Assembly (NCBI GenBank): GCA_028641055.1
Contig: CM054058.1
Coordinates: 501,039,919 to 501,103,918, forward strand
DNA length: 64,000 nt
From: Alopecurus myosuroides
Taxonomy: Eukaryota; Streptophyta; Magnoliopsida; Poales; Poaceae
Direction of reading: 5' to 3'
The position numbers were made by a program, and so were the translations under genes. The notes beneath the pieces were generated by a model. That model saw only the letters and a program-made list of their open reading frames with translations, searched no databases and was not told the origin of the DNA. Within the stretch, counting starts at the first letter, position 1. Each line of letters starts with the position of its first letter. Below, piece by piece: positions 13,341 through 23,445 of this stretch.

Positions 13341-14067
13341 ATACTATCTTTGTACTAGTGTATCGTGGCCCGCGATATGAGCATCCTGTAATGTGTACAT
13401 AGAGTTATTGTCTTTTGTATCGATAGAAGGAACTTACCGGAACGATATGATAGCGCGGATCGTATTTAGACATTGTCGTCCCCCCTGCCACAGGGAAATG
13501 AATGGCGACTGAATTGATAATCTTGGCGGTGAAGATGTTTTGCTTGTTTTGAAAACTGGCCTGCAGGTAGGAAAATGAGGAGCAACCTTTGTACTGCTAG
13601 TTGTTTGTAAATGAAGTTGAACGTGTGTGTAATGGTAGCAGAAATATGTGGTGTGTGCTGCTGTTTGCATGCGCTGGTTGCCTAGATGTGCTTCATTTGG
13701 TGTTTATCCATAATAATATTGTGTTTATTCCATCTTGGACGTACGTACGTGAAGCTAGGAATGGAATAAGTAGAGTTTGTACTCCCTCAGTTTGACAAAA
13801 TTAGATGTACGTAGACATGCGCTGATTTTTTTTCCGATCCAAAAAGATGCGCGGGGAGGGAAGATCCATCGCGTTCAATTAAGGGCTTTGATAGTAGAAA
13901 AAAAAAAGATGTACGCGTACGTGCTTTGTGCCCTGCGACGCGTGTAGTTAAACCATCGCGTTTATTAAGGGCTTGCATGAGTACGTACAAGGTCCAGTCC
14001 TTTCCACAAAAAGCAAAGAGGCGGAGATATATGGATGTGCTGTACGTGATCGACGCGCGCCCGACAA

Positions 14068-14746
14068 GGCGTGGCTGCTCATCGCGCCCGAGATGGCGTC
14101 CAGAGCCGGATCCACCTACACGGGTTGGTACCGGTGAACCGACCGACGATGGAGGGAAACCGCAACGCAACCTCCATACCCTGTCGCTGCCGGGAGGACA
14201 GCAACTCACTGCAAGGGCCACCTGTTTTGGATTGTCGACGATGAGGAGGTTCACATGGATAACAACGACGTAGCCGGGCTGTGTTTGGTTTGCTTCAGGT
14301 TGGACGACGAGTCATTCAGCCTTGTGATGACACCTCGGAGGATCCACCGGACATGTTGCTTGGCGGAGCTGCGTGGAGAGCTCTGCATGGCTCACCTGAG
14401 ACGCGACGGGCATGCGCTTGAGATGTGGATGTGCGGAGACTTCGTGAGCGGTGTCAATCAGCCAATGTGGTATAGGCGTCATGTCATCGACATCTCCATG
14501 TTTCCCGCCTGCGACCTATCTCCTCGTCCAGTAGCCGAGTTTCGCGACGGGAACGTGTTTTTTCAATGCACACCGGACGACCATCTTAGCTGCTATGATG
14601 CCCAAACTCGGCAATACAAAGATTTGATCTGGATGAGAAAGTTGAGGTTTCAAGGCCCCGACAAAGAAAAAGGAAGATGTAGTATTGACCAAAGTATCTC
14701 TAGCTTCGATGTAATTCTCTATATCCCAAGCCTTGTTCCTATCTAG
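14068..14746 (+). pseudogene. Decapitated F-box gene (copy A)
   Basis: Corresponds to the copy B F-box gene, but the F-box itself is gone and about 378 bp are deleted at the junction 14136|14137 (GGTACCGGTG joined to AACCGACCGAC). The deletion is a multiple of three, yet it creates a TGA codon exactly at the junction. Downstream, the last 164 codons from the ATG at 14255 are identical to copy B. Without an F-box and with an in-frame stop, this cannot supply an SCF receptor. The 5' part is a mosaic of the two 97-bp units seen in copy B. Confidence 0.85.
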
Positions 14747-15032
14747 TCTAATTATTACAGTAGTAATCAACAAGGAACGTTCAAAGTCAATCCCGTAAGG
14801 TTTTGCCCGTAGGTGTAGCATATTGTTGATTGTCTTATCAAATTTGTGTTCATAATTCAATAATCAAAGCACACAACTACCATAAAACAACACTGAAAAA
14901 ACATCTTATAAACACATCGAGTCGGTTTCCTCTGAGCTTGTTCAGCTGCTGATATAAAAATTTATAGAAGCATATTCATCCTGAATATACCGAACTATCC
15001 ATCAGGTATAACCTCATATGCATGCATAGAGT

Positions 15033-15499
15033 TGTTACAAATCGTAGGCGCTTAGTCGATCTACCGAGGAACAACCAATCAGCAAACATGACGACACCGA
15101 GATTTGGTAACGCAGTTCGGCGAACTCGCCTACATCTGCGGGGCATGACTATGGGCGCTCCTCCCCATCGATACCGCTGCACCGGCCGCCTTGGTCGCCG
15201 GCTTCCCTTGCGCGCCTGCTGCTATCAAGTCGCCATCGACGACAAGCCCGCCGAGGCAATACAGACGCACCAGATCTCAACGCCACGCCGGTCCGGCCGT
15301 CCCTGCCACGGGCGCCGGACCGTCCCCTCGTGATCTTGTGTCTAGCCTACCAGCTTTCGTCGTGTCTATTTGGACTACTCCCGGTGCCTTTATATATTAG
15401 GCCAGGTTACACGTGTCCGACTCAAACATCTAACCTTCCGTTTAATTACAAGTCCTAGCGTAGTCCTACTCGTACACATATTCGACATATATTCCAACA
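15033..15499 (-). repeat. TRIM 3' LTR (copy A)
   Basis: 467 bp, TG...CA on the minus strand. A TATA-like TATATAAAGG lies at 15397-15388 (minus). Differs from the partner LTR at two sites. Confidence 0.92.
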
Positions 15500-15736
15500 A
15501 ACTCCACCTTGGCGAATATGCCCTTCGCCATGTTGAAGCCGTCATGCCGAATCTTTGTATACCTGGACTTGAACCATTAATCATGAGCTCAGCTGCTACT
15601 CCGTTGACTCTATATGACTCCACCTGCAACCGTACTTCCTTCCTTGTTTCACCACAGTCAATGCTCCCACGAAAATTAAGTTCTTCCTCACTCTTGTCTT
15701 GTACTCCCAACTCTCCGGAGTATCCGTGCACCGCCA

Positions 15737-16006
15737 TCACACAACGATCATAAAGTCACCATATCGACAACGCCGTTGCATCGTCACCTTGGTAGCCTCG
15801 TCCTTGATCCATGTGAAAGTGAACAACTCACATATTAGGTGACACAAATAAGAGTTACCTGAACTCATCATTCTCGCTATTGTTGACTGCATCTCTGAAA
15901 CCTTGAAGAAATTTCGCCGTTGCCTTAAGTCATCTCCAGTCAAATTCACAACTGTCTCATCACCGTTTTCGTAGATTCTCCATGGCCAACACTCATCCAT
16001 CTCCAT
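15737..16006 (-). CDS. Small open frame inside the TRIM, unrecognised
   Basis: An 89-codon frame (starts MEMDECWPWRIYENGDE) followed by another of 116 codons at 15740-15390. A good donor (TTCAG|GTAACTC) lies inside the first. Neither resembles gag, protease or other retroelement proteins. They may be a captured host exon or chance. The copy B versions (49024-49293 and 48677-49027) are identical, but the whole block is, so this is not evidence of selection. Confidence 0.25.
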   Translation of the reverse strand: MEMDECWPWRIYENGDETVVNLTGDDLRQRRNFFKVSEMQSTIARMMSSGNSYLCHLICELFTFTWIKDEATKVTMQRRCRYGDFMIVV

Positions 16007-17278
16007 GGTCTTGATAGATAGTTACCATCATGAATCCGTTACTCGCCAACACTGCTTCAGCACCCCTTGCACTCATGCCTGACCACATGTCTGACCGCTA
16101 GTGCCGTGGTCTGTCGCTGTGTCCCGTGCTTACCGCACACCTCGCCGCTATTACCGCGTCGAGCATCCGCAATCTTGGCCAAGATCTCAAGGGTCGCTAA
16201 CCCACACCATCTCAGGCCCCACTGCAGATAACCATCAATCTACCCGACCGATGCCGAGTTCCACGTATCTCTCGAACCTTGACGTCCAGTCCGACCAACG
16301 TGCTTCTCGCCTTCCCGCTGACTAGGCTTCGACTCTCCGATATCTTACGCCGTAGCCCCTCCATCAGCCGAGTGGAATCTTTCGCGGACTCCAGCTCCAC
16401 CTTCGACATGCCTCCATGGTAGATTGTCAGTCCACCCCGCGCCACGTCGAAGCGCGCATAACCATGCGCCGCGTGTTGCCACGCCACAGAATTCGGACAC
16501 CATCAGCAGTCACGCTCCTACGTCGTCATCGCCGATCTTTACCGTATTCTGCCCCGTCAGACCGTCCAGTCCAACCCAGCCGAGCGTATCCGACTGCGAC
16601 CATGCTCCACCTTGCGCCTAGTACACACACATTGTCGTGCACCGTCCAACGCCTTGCATATGCATGATCCTCCATGTGCGTCTCCAATCCGCTGTCATCT
16701 GGATGAACAATGAACACACAAAACAAAGAGCAACACAAAAAATAAAAATACCTTGGCAGCCTTCTTGTGTCCAAACGAAAAACAAATCAATTGTTTGTAG
16801 TCCCACACCCACACGTGGCTTCTCCTTTGCATTTTTTTTTTCTTTTTGCTCTCAACTCATGTATGCACACCCGATCAATCCATCCATAGCAAGCTGATTC
16901 ACCGATGCACATCTCCTTTTTTTTTACGAACAAATCTCTAGCACGCAAACTTGCAAAGCTTCCGATCGATCGGCCGGCCGGCTCGTGCCCAACCCCTGAC
17001 TTGCCATCACGTGAGCATGCTGCCCACGCGCGCTTCCTGCGTGCCTCATGCACCTGGAAGTTGGTCGCTGCTTGCCGCTGGGCCTCTCGCCTGCTACGAC
17101 GCCTGGGAGATCGGATCAATCCACTACACGCGCAAACTTGCCGATTTCTTCCTTGTCTTCCGAGAAATCCTAACCTCTGTCGACTTTATGAAAACACGCC
17201 GGAACAGCCGTACGTCGCTCCACATCGAAGATCAGTTTTCTCAAAATCCTCTAGATCAACAAACCCGCCTCTGACCTG

Positions 17279-17290
17279 GCTCTGATACCA
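17279..17290 (-). other. Primer-binding site, initiator tRNA-Met type (copy A)
   Basis: Minus strand TGGTATCAGAGC, complementary to the 3' end of plant initiator tRNA-Met, two bases inside the 5' LTR. Repeated at 50566-50577 in copy B. Confidence 0.9.
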
Positions 17291-17292
17291 CT

Positions 17293-17759
17293 TGTTACAA
17301 ATCGTAGGCGCTTAGTCGATCTACCGAGGAACAACCAATCAGCAAACATGACGACACCGAGATTTGGTAACGCAGTTCGGCGAACTCGTCTACATCTGCG
17401 GGGCATGACTATGGGCGCTCCTCCCCATCGATACCGCTGCACCGGCCGCCTTGGTCGCCGGCTTCCCTTGCGCGCCTGCTGCTATCAAGTCGCCATCGAC
17501 GACAAGCCCGCCGAGGCAATACAGACGCACCAGATCTCAACGCCACGCCGGTCCGACCGTCCCTGCCACGGGCGCCGGACCGTCCCCTCGTGATCTTGTG
17601 TCTAGCCTACCAGCTTTCGTCGTGTCTATTTGGACTACTCCCGGTGCCTTTATATATTAGGCCAGGTTACACGTGTCCGACTCAAACATCTAACCTTCCG
17701 TTTAATTACAAGTCCTAGCGTAGTCCTACTCGTACACATATTCGACATATATTCCAACA
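17293..17759 (-). repeat. TRIM 5' LTR (copy A)
   Basis: 467 bp, followed on the minus strand by a 2-base spacer and the primer-binding site. It carries an A at 17556 where the other three LTR copies have G. Confidence 0.92.
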
Positions 17760-18105
17760 AGAGTCTTCAAAGTCATGCCATATTGATAGGGAGTAGGGGC
17801 AGATTATTTACCTCGGTTCCGACACATTCTCATGCCATGTATTTTATGTAATTACTATCAAATCAAGAAAAATATAAGTGCAACTCGAAGACACCTTAAA
17901 CAATTCAAACTGAACTTGTGCATAAATAATAAATGATTCAAAATAAAAATAGGTAAGGGAACAAGAGGCAATCATATGCTCTCCAAGTTCCAGTCGTATG
18001 TGTAACATATAATTTCTCCATTAAATTTCAGTGATGCGTCTATTATTAAGTAAGACAATTGGTTCCAGCCGCTATATAGTCATATTGAATACAACAAAAA
18101 GAAAT

Positions 18106-18623
18106 AAATGTGTACATTTACACTTGGTAACATTATAACCAAATTAATCGGTGTAAGATGGTGCATAGACCTCAGCGTGCCCTTAGAAATATTTTGTTGA
18201 TAAAATACAATTTTCCCTCTATTGACTCAAAGACTTGAGACCAGTAGAAAATGCATTTGTACTGTTCTAATATGGCTTCCAGAGCAAGAGTATGATTTTA
18301 CTCAATTAGTATAAGGATTACAAACAGCCATATTGTGCAGATTTCAGGGGGCAGGATTTTAATTAAATGTGTACATTTACACTTGGTAACATTATAACCA
18401 AATTAATCGGTGTAAGATGGTGCATAGACCTCAGCGTGCCCTTAGAAATATTTTGTTGATAAAATACAATTTTCCCTCTATTGACTCAAAGACTTGAGAC
18501 CAGTAGAAAATGCATTTGTACTGTTCTAATATGGCTTCCAGAGCAAGAGTATGATTTTACTCAATTAGTATAAGGATTACAAACAGCCATATTGTGCAGA
18601 TTTCAGGGGGCAGGATTTTAATT
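18106..18623. repeat. Perfect 2 x 259-bp tandem repeat (copy A)
   Basis: Units 18106-18364 and 18365-18623, each starting AAATGTGTACATTTACACTT and ending GCAGGATTTTAATT, are identical by eye. No coding frame. Perfect identity means a very recent duplication or continuing homogenisation. The same pair exists in copy B. Confidence 0.95.
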
Positions 18624-18951
18624 AAGTGACTTGAGTTGTCCAGACTTTTACCACAAGAAGTCATATTAAATTTTTGCAATCAATGACATTTTGTACCAGA
18701 CTTTTGTACCATATTGTTGATTGTCTTATCAAATTTGTGTTCATAATTCAATAATCAAAGTACACAACTACCATATTTTACATTCACTGCCGATACCCAA
18801 TGACATGATGCATTTCTCCTTCACAAAAAAAACCGAAGAAGAATAACGCCACTAGTCTCTTTTACCTGTGATTGACCAACTTGTTGCAACATTCCAGTAC
18901 AAAGCAAGACATCAGATAGGGTGAACAGACTCATTGGCCAAAGTTCCGGGC

Positions 18952-19485
18952 TCGACGTGGGCACACTCGCCGGGTCTGCGCCATGGGCCTACCAAGTATT
19001 AACCGTCTTAAGGCCTACTCGACGGCCCATTCGTCAAATCAAAGCCTAACCTCGACAAGGCCTAGAACCGACCTACTGACAAATCGTTCAAACGACTGCT
19101 AAAGGAAAAAAAAAACCTACCTTTTTACGTATCTAACATGTAAACCTACTTGGATACGACCACGATACCCAGTCTTCTATATAAAGGTTGCGAGGGGTTG
19201 CCGAGTAGGAGACACTTCACGCAATTTGTAATCTAGCCACCAAACGCTCCATTGGTCTAGCACGAAATTCAATCTGCGCAGTGGTCATTGTTGCACCTTG
19301 TAACCTCCAAATCAATAAAGATGAGACAAGCAGGAGTACGGTTTTGCCTCCACAAGGGCGCTGAGTCCGGGTAAAACGGGTTTCTTCTCTTTTTTAGCCG
19401 TCGAGTTCACCAGCGTGTATCTCTCTTTCTCTTCACGAAACCTGAGTATGTCATATAACGGATCTGTCGTGGTAACCCCACGACA
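18952..19485 (+). mobile_element. 5' LTR of a plus-strand LTR element (copy A)
   Basis: An LTR of about 530 bp that starts ACGTGGGCACACTCGCCGGG after a mutated TG and ends CCCCACGACA. It has TATATAAAGG at 19178-19187 and AATAAA at 19314-19319. It is followed directly by GTTGCCTCCGTGTGTGCGAA, a decayed form of the GTTGGCGCCGTCTGTGGGAA leader and primer site seen in Tat-type elements. About 95 % similar by eye to 52345-52872. Confidence 0.8.
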
Positions 19486-20810
19486 GTTGCCTCCGTGTGT
19501 GCGAAAGCCACGCGCTGGAGTCACTATGTTGTCGGCTTCCAACTCGGTGAGTTGCAACTTGTCGACTCCTTCAGAATCGATGTTCTTCGGGTCGTTCGCC
19601 TTCACACCGCATCTGCCCATCTTCTGCCCAGCCTTCGACGCTCTCTAGGCGTCGATGATCCATATCAACAAATCCCTCGGGTGAGCCGATAGGGTTTCGA
19701 GTAAGGAACGATGTAGGCGCTGGCGGATACGACGGCTAACGGGGGGCACGATTTTACCCAGGTTCGGGGCCTCGTGGAGGTAATACCCTTACTCCTGGTT
19801 GTCTGTCTTTGTATTATGGTGTTTGCTTACAATGGTGAGTGCGCAGGTCGAGAGATTGGATCTCGAGTTTCGGCTACAATGGTGTCAAAACCTAGATTGG
19901 ATGTCCTCCCTCGGGCGGCTCTCCCAGCCCTTAAATAGGCGGCTAGGTCTCAAGCCGTACCCGGGGGGGGGGGGGGGGGTACAGACCCTAGTTCTAGTCG
20001 GTGGAAACCTTCCATTTTGACCTGCAAGTCTTGCGGGTGGACCGCTGCTGGACCTTCTATAACAACGGGGTAGCTCTTCGTAGGCTTTAGTGTTGGGCCT
20101 CGGACCGGGTAGACTCATTCGATAGGCCCGGGAGTGATCCCCACGTCATTAGGAGGGCATGAACCTGATGTTTGGTGGCTTCAACTTCCACACTACCTTG
20201 GAAGGCATCCTTCGTTATCCCGGCCCACCTCGTCCCCAAGTGAAGGAGTCGACGACTTCATCGACATCTTCATCAACAACAATCGCAGGAATTCCGCTGC
20301 TACCCTAGACCGGTTCTGTCGGCGACACATAATCGAGCTAGCCTACGACTCGGCCTCGGCTACGACTCCAACTACCAGATGCCCGTGGAAAATCCGTCGA
20401 CTCCGACGTTCATGCCCGTGTCCAATCTAGGAGCTGCAGCGGCAACAGAAGCCCGATCCACCGGACGAACATCGGGCAATTCTACATGGCCAACTTCCAC
20501 GGGAACAACACGTCGCCTGGACACCAGACTCGTGTCACCATCTCTCAGGAGACGGTAGAAATATCCCTACCGCCATGGCAGGCAGAACGTCCATGCTAGA
20601 AGACGCACCGCGCAAAGACCTAATGGCTTACCACCGCATATTGTACGAGCAACCACATGAGCTGCCAAGGGTACAAAGAGAACTTGATGATGGTACAGAG
20701 AGAACTCGACGAGCGCAAAAAACGCGCAGACGCCTCAAGCTAGCGCCGAGCGTGCTACTCACCTGTCCTCATCGGGACGCAACCCTCTGAACGGGAATCC
20801 CAAGCACCAA
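19486..20810 (+). pseudogene. Start of the plus-strand element's internal region, interrupted by a solo LTR (copy A)
   Basis: After the primer site an open gag-like frame reads to 19649 and resumes, in the same phase, at 20154 on the far side of the solo LTR and its target duplication. The stretch then continues with plus-strand frames to about 20790 and then decays. No pol region and no 3' LTR follow, so the element is truncated. The phase continuity across the insertion is the best evidence that the two flanks were once adjacent. No known gag motif is clear enough to name a family. Confidence 0.6.
19650..20148 (-). mobile_element. Solo LTR of the Tat-type element (copy A)
   Basis: 499 bp, TGACGTGGGG...CGACG on the minus strand (terminal CA mutated to CG), matching the 3' LTR at 53037-53542. 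It is flanked by CTAGG (19645-19649) and TTAGG (20149-20153), a 5-bp target duplication with one mismatch. No internal sequence is present. Solo LTRs arise by recombination between the two LTRs of a full element. A run of 17 G lies at 19963-19979. Confidence 0.85.
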
Positions 20811-21490
20811 ACCCGCATGAGAAGTCACCTTCATGTATAGATAAACAAGCCTTGTCCCAAGCAATTAGATAGGCACAACCTGAACACGAGTCTTTACCGG
20901 TCAAAAAGAAAGCCCTGATATCGGTTTGGCAGTTGGGCTTTATTTATATAGTTGGGCAAAACCTTGTTTCGAGAGATAAGGTTACGGTGGTTACACTTGA
21001 TCCTCTAGATTTGGTATGTATATATTTATATGTCCTTCTGTCTGCATTGAAAAATGTTGAGTAGGGACAAATTCACCTTTTGGTCTGACTTTTGTAAGGT
21101 ATAGTAGTTCTTATAACAAACCAAAAAAAATGGGATAGTTCTTAGAATTTCAAAAGAAAAAAGAGGAAAAAGGCAAACGCTTTGCCATTCAATGAGAAAG
21201 AAGAAATAACTTATTTGCATGGACGTCGAAGGAGTTAAGAATTTCTTGTTTTTTTTGTATTAGACCACTTGGTTTTCATGGATTACGACTCAATGTCTAC
21301 ATGAACTCAAAGTACAAATAATAATGTTGTCTACTTGTTATGTTCGATACATAGTGCATTACAACTACAATGTTATGCAGCAGGTAGTCTTTTTTTACGT
21401 TTTATGTTTTCTAATAAGGCAAAAATCAATGCAAGTTAATGATTAGATAACATAGGAAGTATTAAATAAATTACAATGTTTTGGAGGGAA
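20811..21490. other. Intergenic, no gene visible
   Basis: AT-rich. A stretch at 20918-20971 (GATATCGG, GGGCTTTATTTATATAG) resembles 7700-7755. Otherwise only A/T runs. Confidence 0.6.
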
Positions 21491-23445
21491 CTAATCAGAA
21501 ATGTAAGGGATTTCATCAATTATATGTTTGACGAAAGACAACAATGTTGTTTTCATTTTGCTAAAAGGAGCGAAAGAATACAGGTGGTTGATTACAAATG
21601 GCACTAAAACCAAAATCTTAGAAACTACAAAAGAAGAAGTGGGGAAACGAGCACTCTTACTATAGGACTCGGACCTCCCCGAAGATCCTGGCCCTACACG
21701 GTAACACGCGACGCCTCTTACCCGAGTTGGAGTCGCCGCTGTGGCCTCCATTGCCGCGGGGATCCTCGCGATGTCTCCCAGGAAGACGTGATCACCTGCT
21801 CCATGCAATTCTTGCCACCCCTCGTTGTATCCTCCTATTTTCTTGCTGCCTTTCCTTTCTATCTCATGCATACTTTTACTTCTCCTCAAAATCTTGTTGG
21901 GACTGTATTTGCTGCAAGATGTCGTGCCCGAGGGCAGCGCTGCTGCCGGCAAAGACGCATGCACGGAGGGTCATGCTCGGCGGAGAGGCCGACTTTTACG
22001 GGGTCACAGAACTCAAAGATCCACGTCCCGGTCTCTGTCTTGAGCGTCGGGTGGCATCCGAGGCTCAGCAACAATGACGGTTGCCGGCAAGACCCAGGAA
22101 TTCCAAGGCAACTCTCGAGTCATGGCATTGTTGGACAGAAAGGTATCTTCACCGAGGCTAGCTTCCTGATCAGCTTGTTTGAGCATTGCACCTGCTTGGA
22201 TCCGCCGGCATCTACCATCTGTCCAGTCGACGACGGCATCGAACAGGTAAATGTCGGCCATGTGCCGTAGGCGCTGCAGAACAGGAACTACTGCATCTGC
22301 AGCAGTCGCTAGTGCTCCATCCCCAAGGCCAACGGACACGGTGGAAGTTATATGACTGAAAACTTGGGCCACGTGTTGCGGCGGCATCCTGGGATACACG
22401 GGAAGGACAAGTCTGCAAGAGAATGATGTACATGGAACTTCCGCAAAATCAACAATGCCTCATCTCCATGAGGAGTTTGGACTAATTTGACCCCAAATCA
22501 CAAGTTTCTGTACTAGTTCATCAAAAGTTGCAAGTCGATGTATCTCCCCGTATTATTGCCTCCGCAATAAAATGAGAAAGATACATCCTGATATCAGATA
22601 GCTATAGCTTATATCTCCTTGTCCTTAATCCATACCACAGAATGTACCAACCGTAATAGGTTTTAAGACTGAAGCCTGTCTAAGGTAAAATCTGAATTTA
22701 ACAATAGGCTTGAATCCATATTTGCATCTATTTGGAGGCTGGAAATAAACAATTTAACCTACAATCCGGTGTGTGTTTTGGTCCTGGCATTCAACAGAAG
22801 GACAAAACAGTTTTTATTTGGACTATTCATTTCACTGAAACCTCTTCAAGCAACATTCTTACCTCTTTTATGTAAAAAAAAATCAACATTTTTGAGTATA
22901 TTCGAGGTCAATTTTTAAAATTTTGACTGAGCAATCTGAAATAATATTTTTTGAGTACAACGCACACAAGCCTGAATATCAGATCGACGCCACGCGAGCA
23001 TGGCGCCTACCAATCTGGCAGAGATCCTTCCAAGAAAAGAGGAGGATGCATGCGGAAAGATCCACTCAACTCATCCTCCAACATAAATAATTAAGTTCCT
23101 CGTAGGCAGGTTAAAATACTACGATCCACGGATCGACTCAGGGAACCAAGACCATAAAGAGAAAGTGGAAGGATCACAAAGTGGAAGGATACTTACCTCG
23201 CTGACGCAGAAAACAAGACCTCGCCGGCGCCCGATCTCTTCTTCCAGCAGTCAACACGGACGCCGCCGCCAAAGTCCTCTCCTCTCCGCCACGCCTAAGT
23301 CCTCTCCTCTCCTCTCCGCCACGCCTAAGTCCTCTCCTCTCCGCCACGCCTAAGTCCTCTCCTCTCCGCCACGCCTAAGTCCTAAGTCTAAGTCGCACGC
23401 GCACCCCGCACGCGGATTGTGACCATGGCCTTGTACTTATAGAGC
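21491..23445 (-). other. Minus-strand gene candidate, unrecognised
   Basis: A first exon (about 23445-23197) ends at a strong donor (CAGCGAG|GTAAGTATCC) and contains a GC-rich minisatellite. It has no long frame and would be 5' UTR. A second exon begins at 22412 (CTCTTGCAG acceptor) and is open to 22013 with protein-like content: MPPQHVAQVFSHITSTVSVG, DAVVPVLQRLRHMADIYLFD and DWTDGRCRRIQAG. An overlapping frame at 21964-21491 may hold a further exon ending at a GTAAGAG donor near 21672. I considered peroxin-22 because of a faint VL-L-R--D-YL pattern, but the following motifs do not match. Function unknown. Confidence 0.4.
23272..23384. repeat. 25-bp minisatellite, about four units
   Basis: The unit AAGTCCTCTCCTCTCCGCCA plus CGCCT is repeated four times; one unit carries an extra CCTCT. 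It lies inside the GC-rich first exon of the minus-strand gene candidate, where length change would alter the leader. Confidence 0.9.

Larger units (their letters stand above)
9600..13400 (+). other. Plus-strand spliced transcription unit with GC-rich first exon (copy A)
   Basis: A GC-rich first exon runs to a donor at 10186|10187 (CGCAAG|GTATCA). Further exon-like blocks are 10662-10848 (GATGCAG acceptor, GCAAG|GTAAAT donor), one ending at 11486 (CCTG|GTAAGA), one starting at 11700 (CTCTCAG acceptor, SKP1-like) and a last one from 13028 (CCTGCAG acceptor). Three first-exon frames are open and none is clearly favoured: one ends in LDAAVQELWTQASQ at the donor. Joining exon 1 to exon 2 gives early stops in the frames I tried. 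It is probably a pseudogene or non-coding RNA, or a chimeric transposon transcript carrying gene fragments. Confidence 0.4.
15028..17764 (-). mobile_element. TRIM-like LTR retrotransposon (copy A)
   Basis: Two 467-bp direct repeats (15033-15499 and 17293-17759) flank 1793 bp with no gag or pol. On the minus strand each LTR begins TGTTGG and ends AACA, and the whole is flanked by AGAGT at 15028-15032 and 17760-17764, a perfect 5-bp target duplication. Next to the 5' LTR is TGGTATCAGAGC (minus strand, 17290-17279), the primer-binding site for initiator tRNA-Met. Next to the 3' LTR is a purine tract (AAGGTGGAG). A TATATAAAGG box lies in each LTR. The element is non-autonomous and must have used another element's proteins. 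Its size and missing coding capacity fit TRIM or small LARD elements, probably Copia-related. The two LTRs differ at only two positions that I found. Confidence 0.92.
1..20148. repeat. Segmental duplication, copy A
   Basis: This whole stretch is repeated at 31548-53542 in the same orientation and order. The offset is 31547 at the left edge, about 31545 near position 4100, about 31500 near 8300, about 31760 near 11500 and 33287 from 14137 onward, so indels separate the copies. Position 1 already lies inside the homology, so the true left end is outside the window. The visible homology stops at 20148, the edge of a solo LTR. In copy B the matching point continues into a full retroelement, so the real right end cannot be seen. 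Confidence 0.97.

Noticed and set aside
18106..18623. CRISPR-like or satellite array
   Set aside because: Only two contiguous units without spacers; a simple tandem duplication in a eukaryotic genome.
22013..22412. Peroxin-22 as identity of the minus-strand exon
   Set aside because: Only a loose hydrophobic pattern fits. The conserved segments that should follow are absent.
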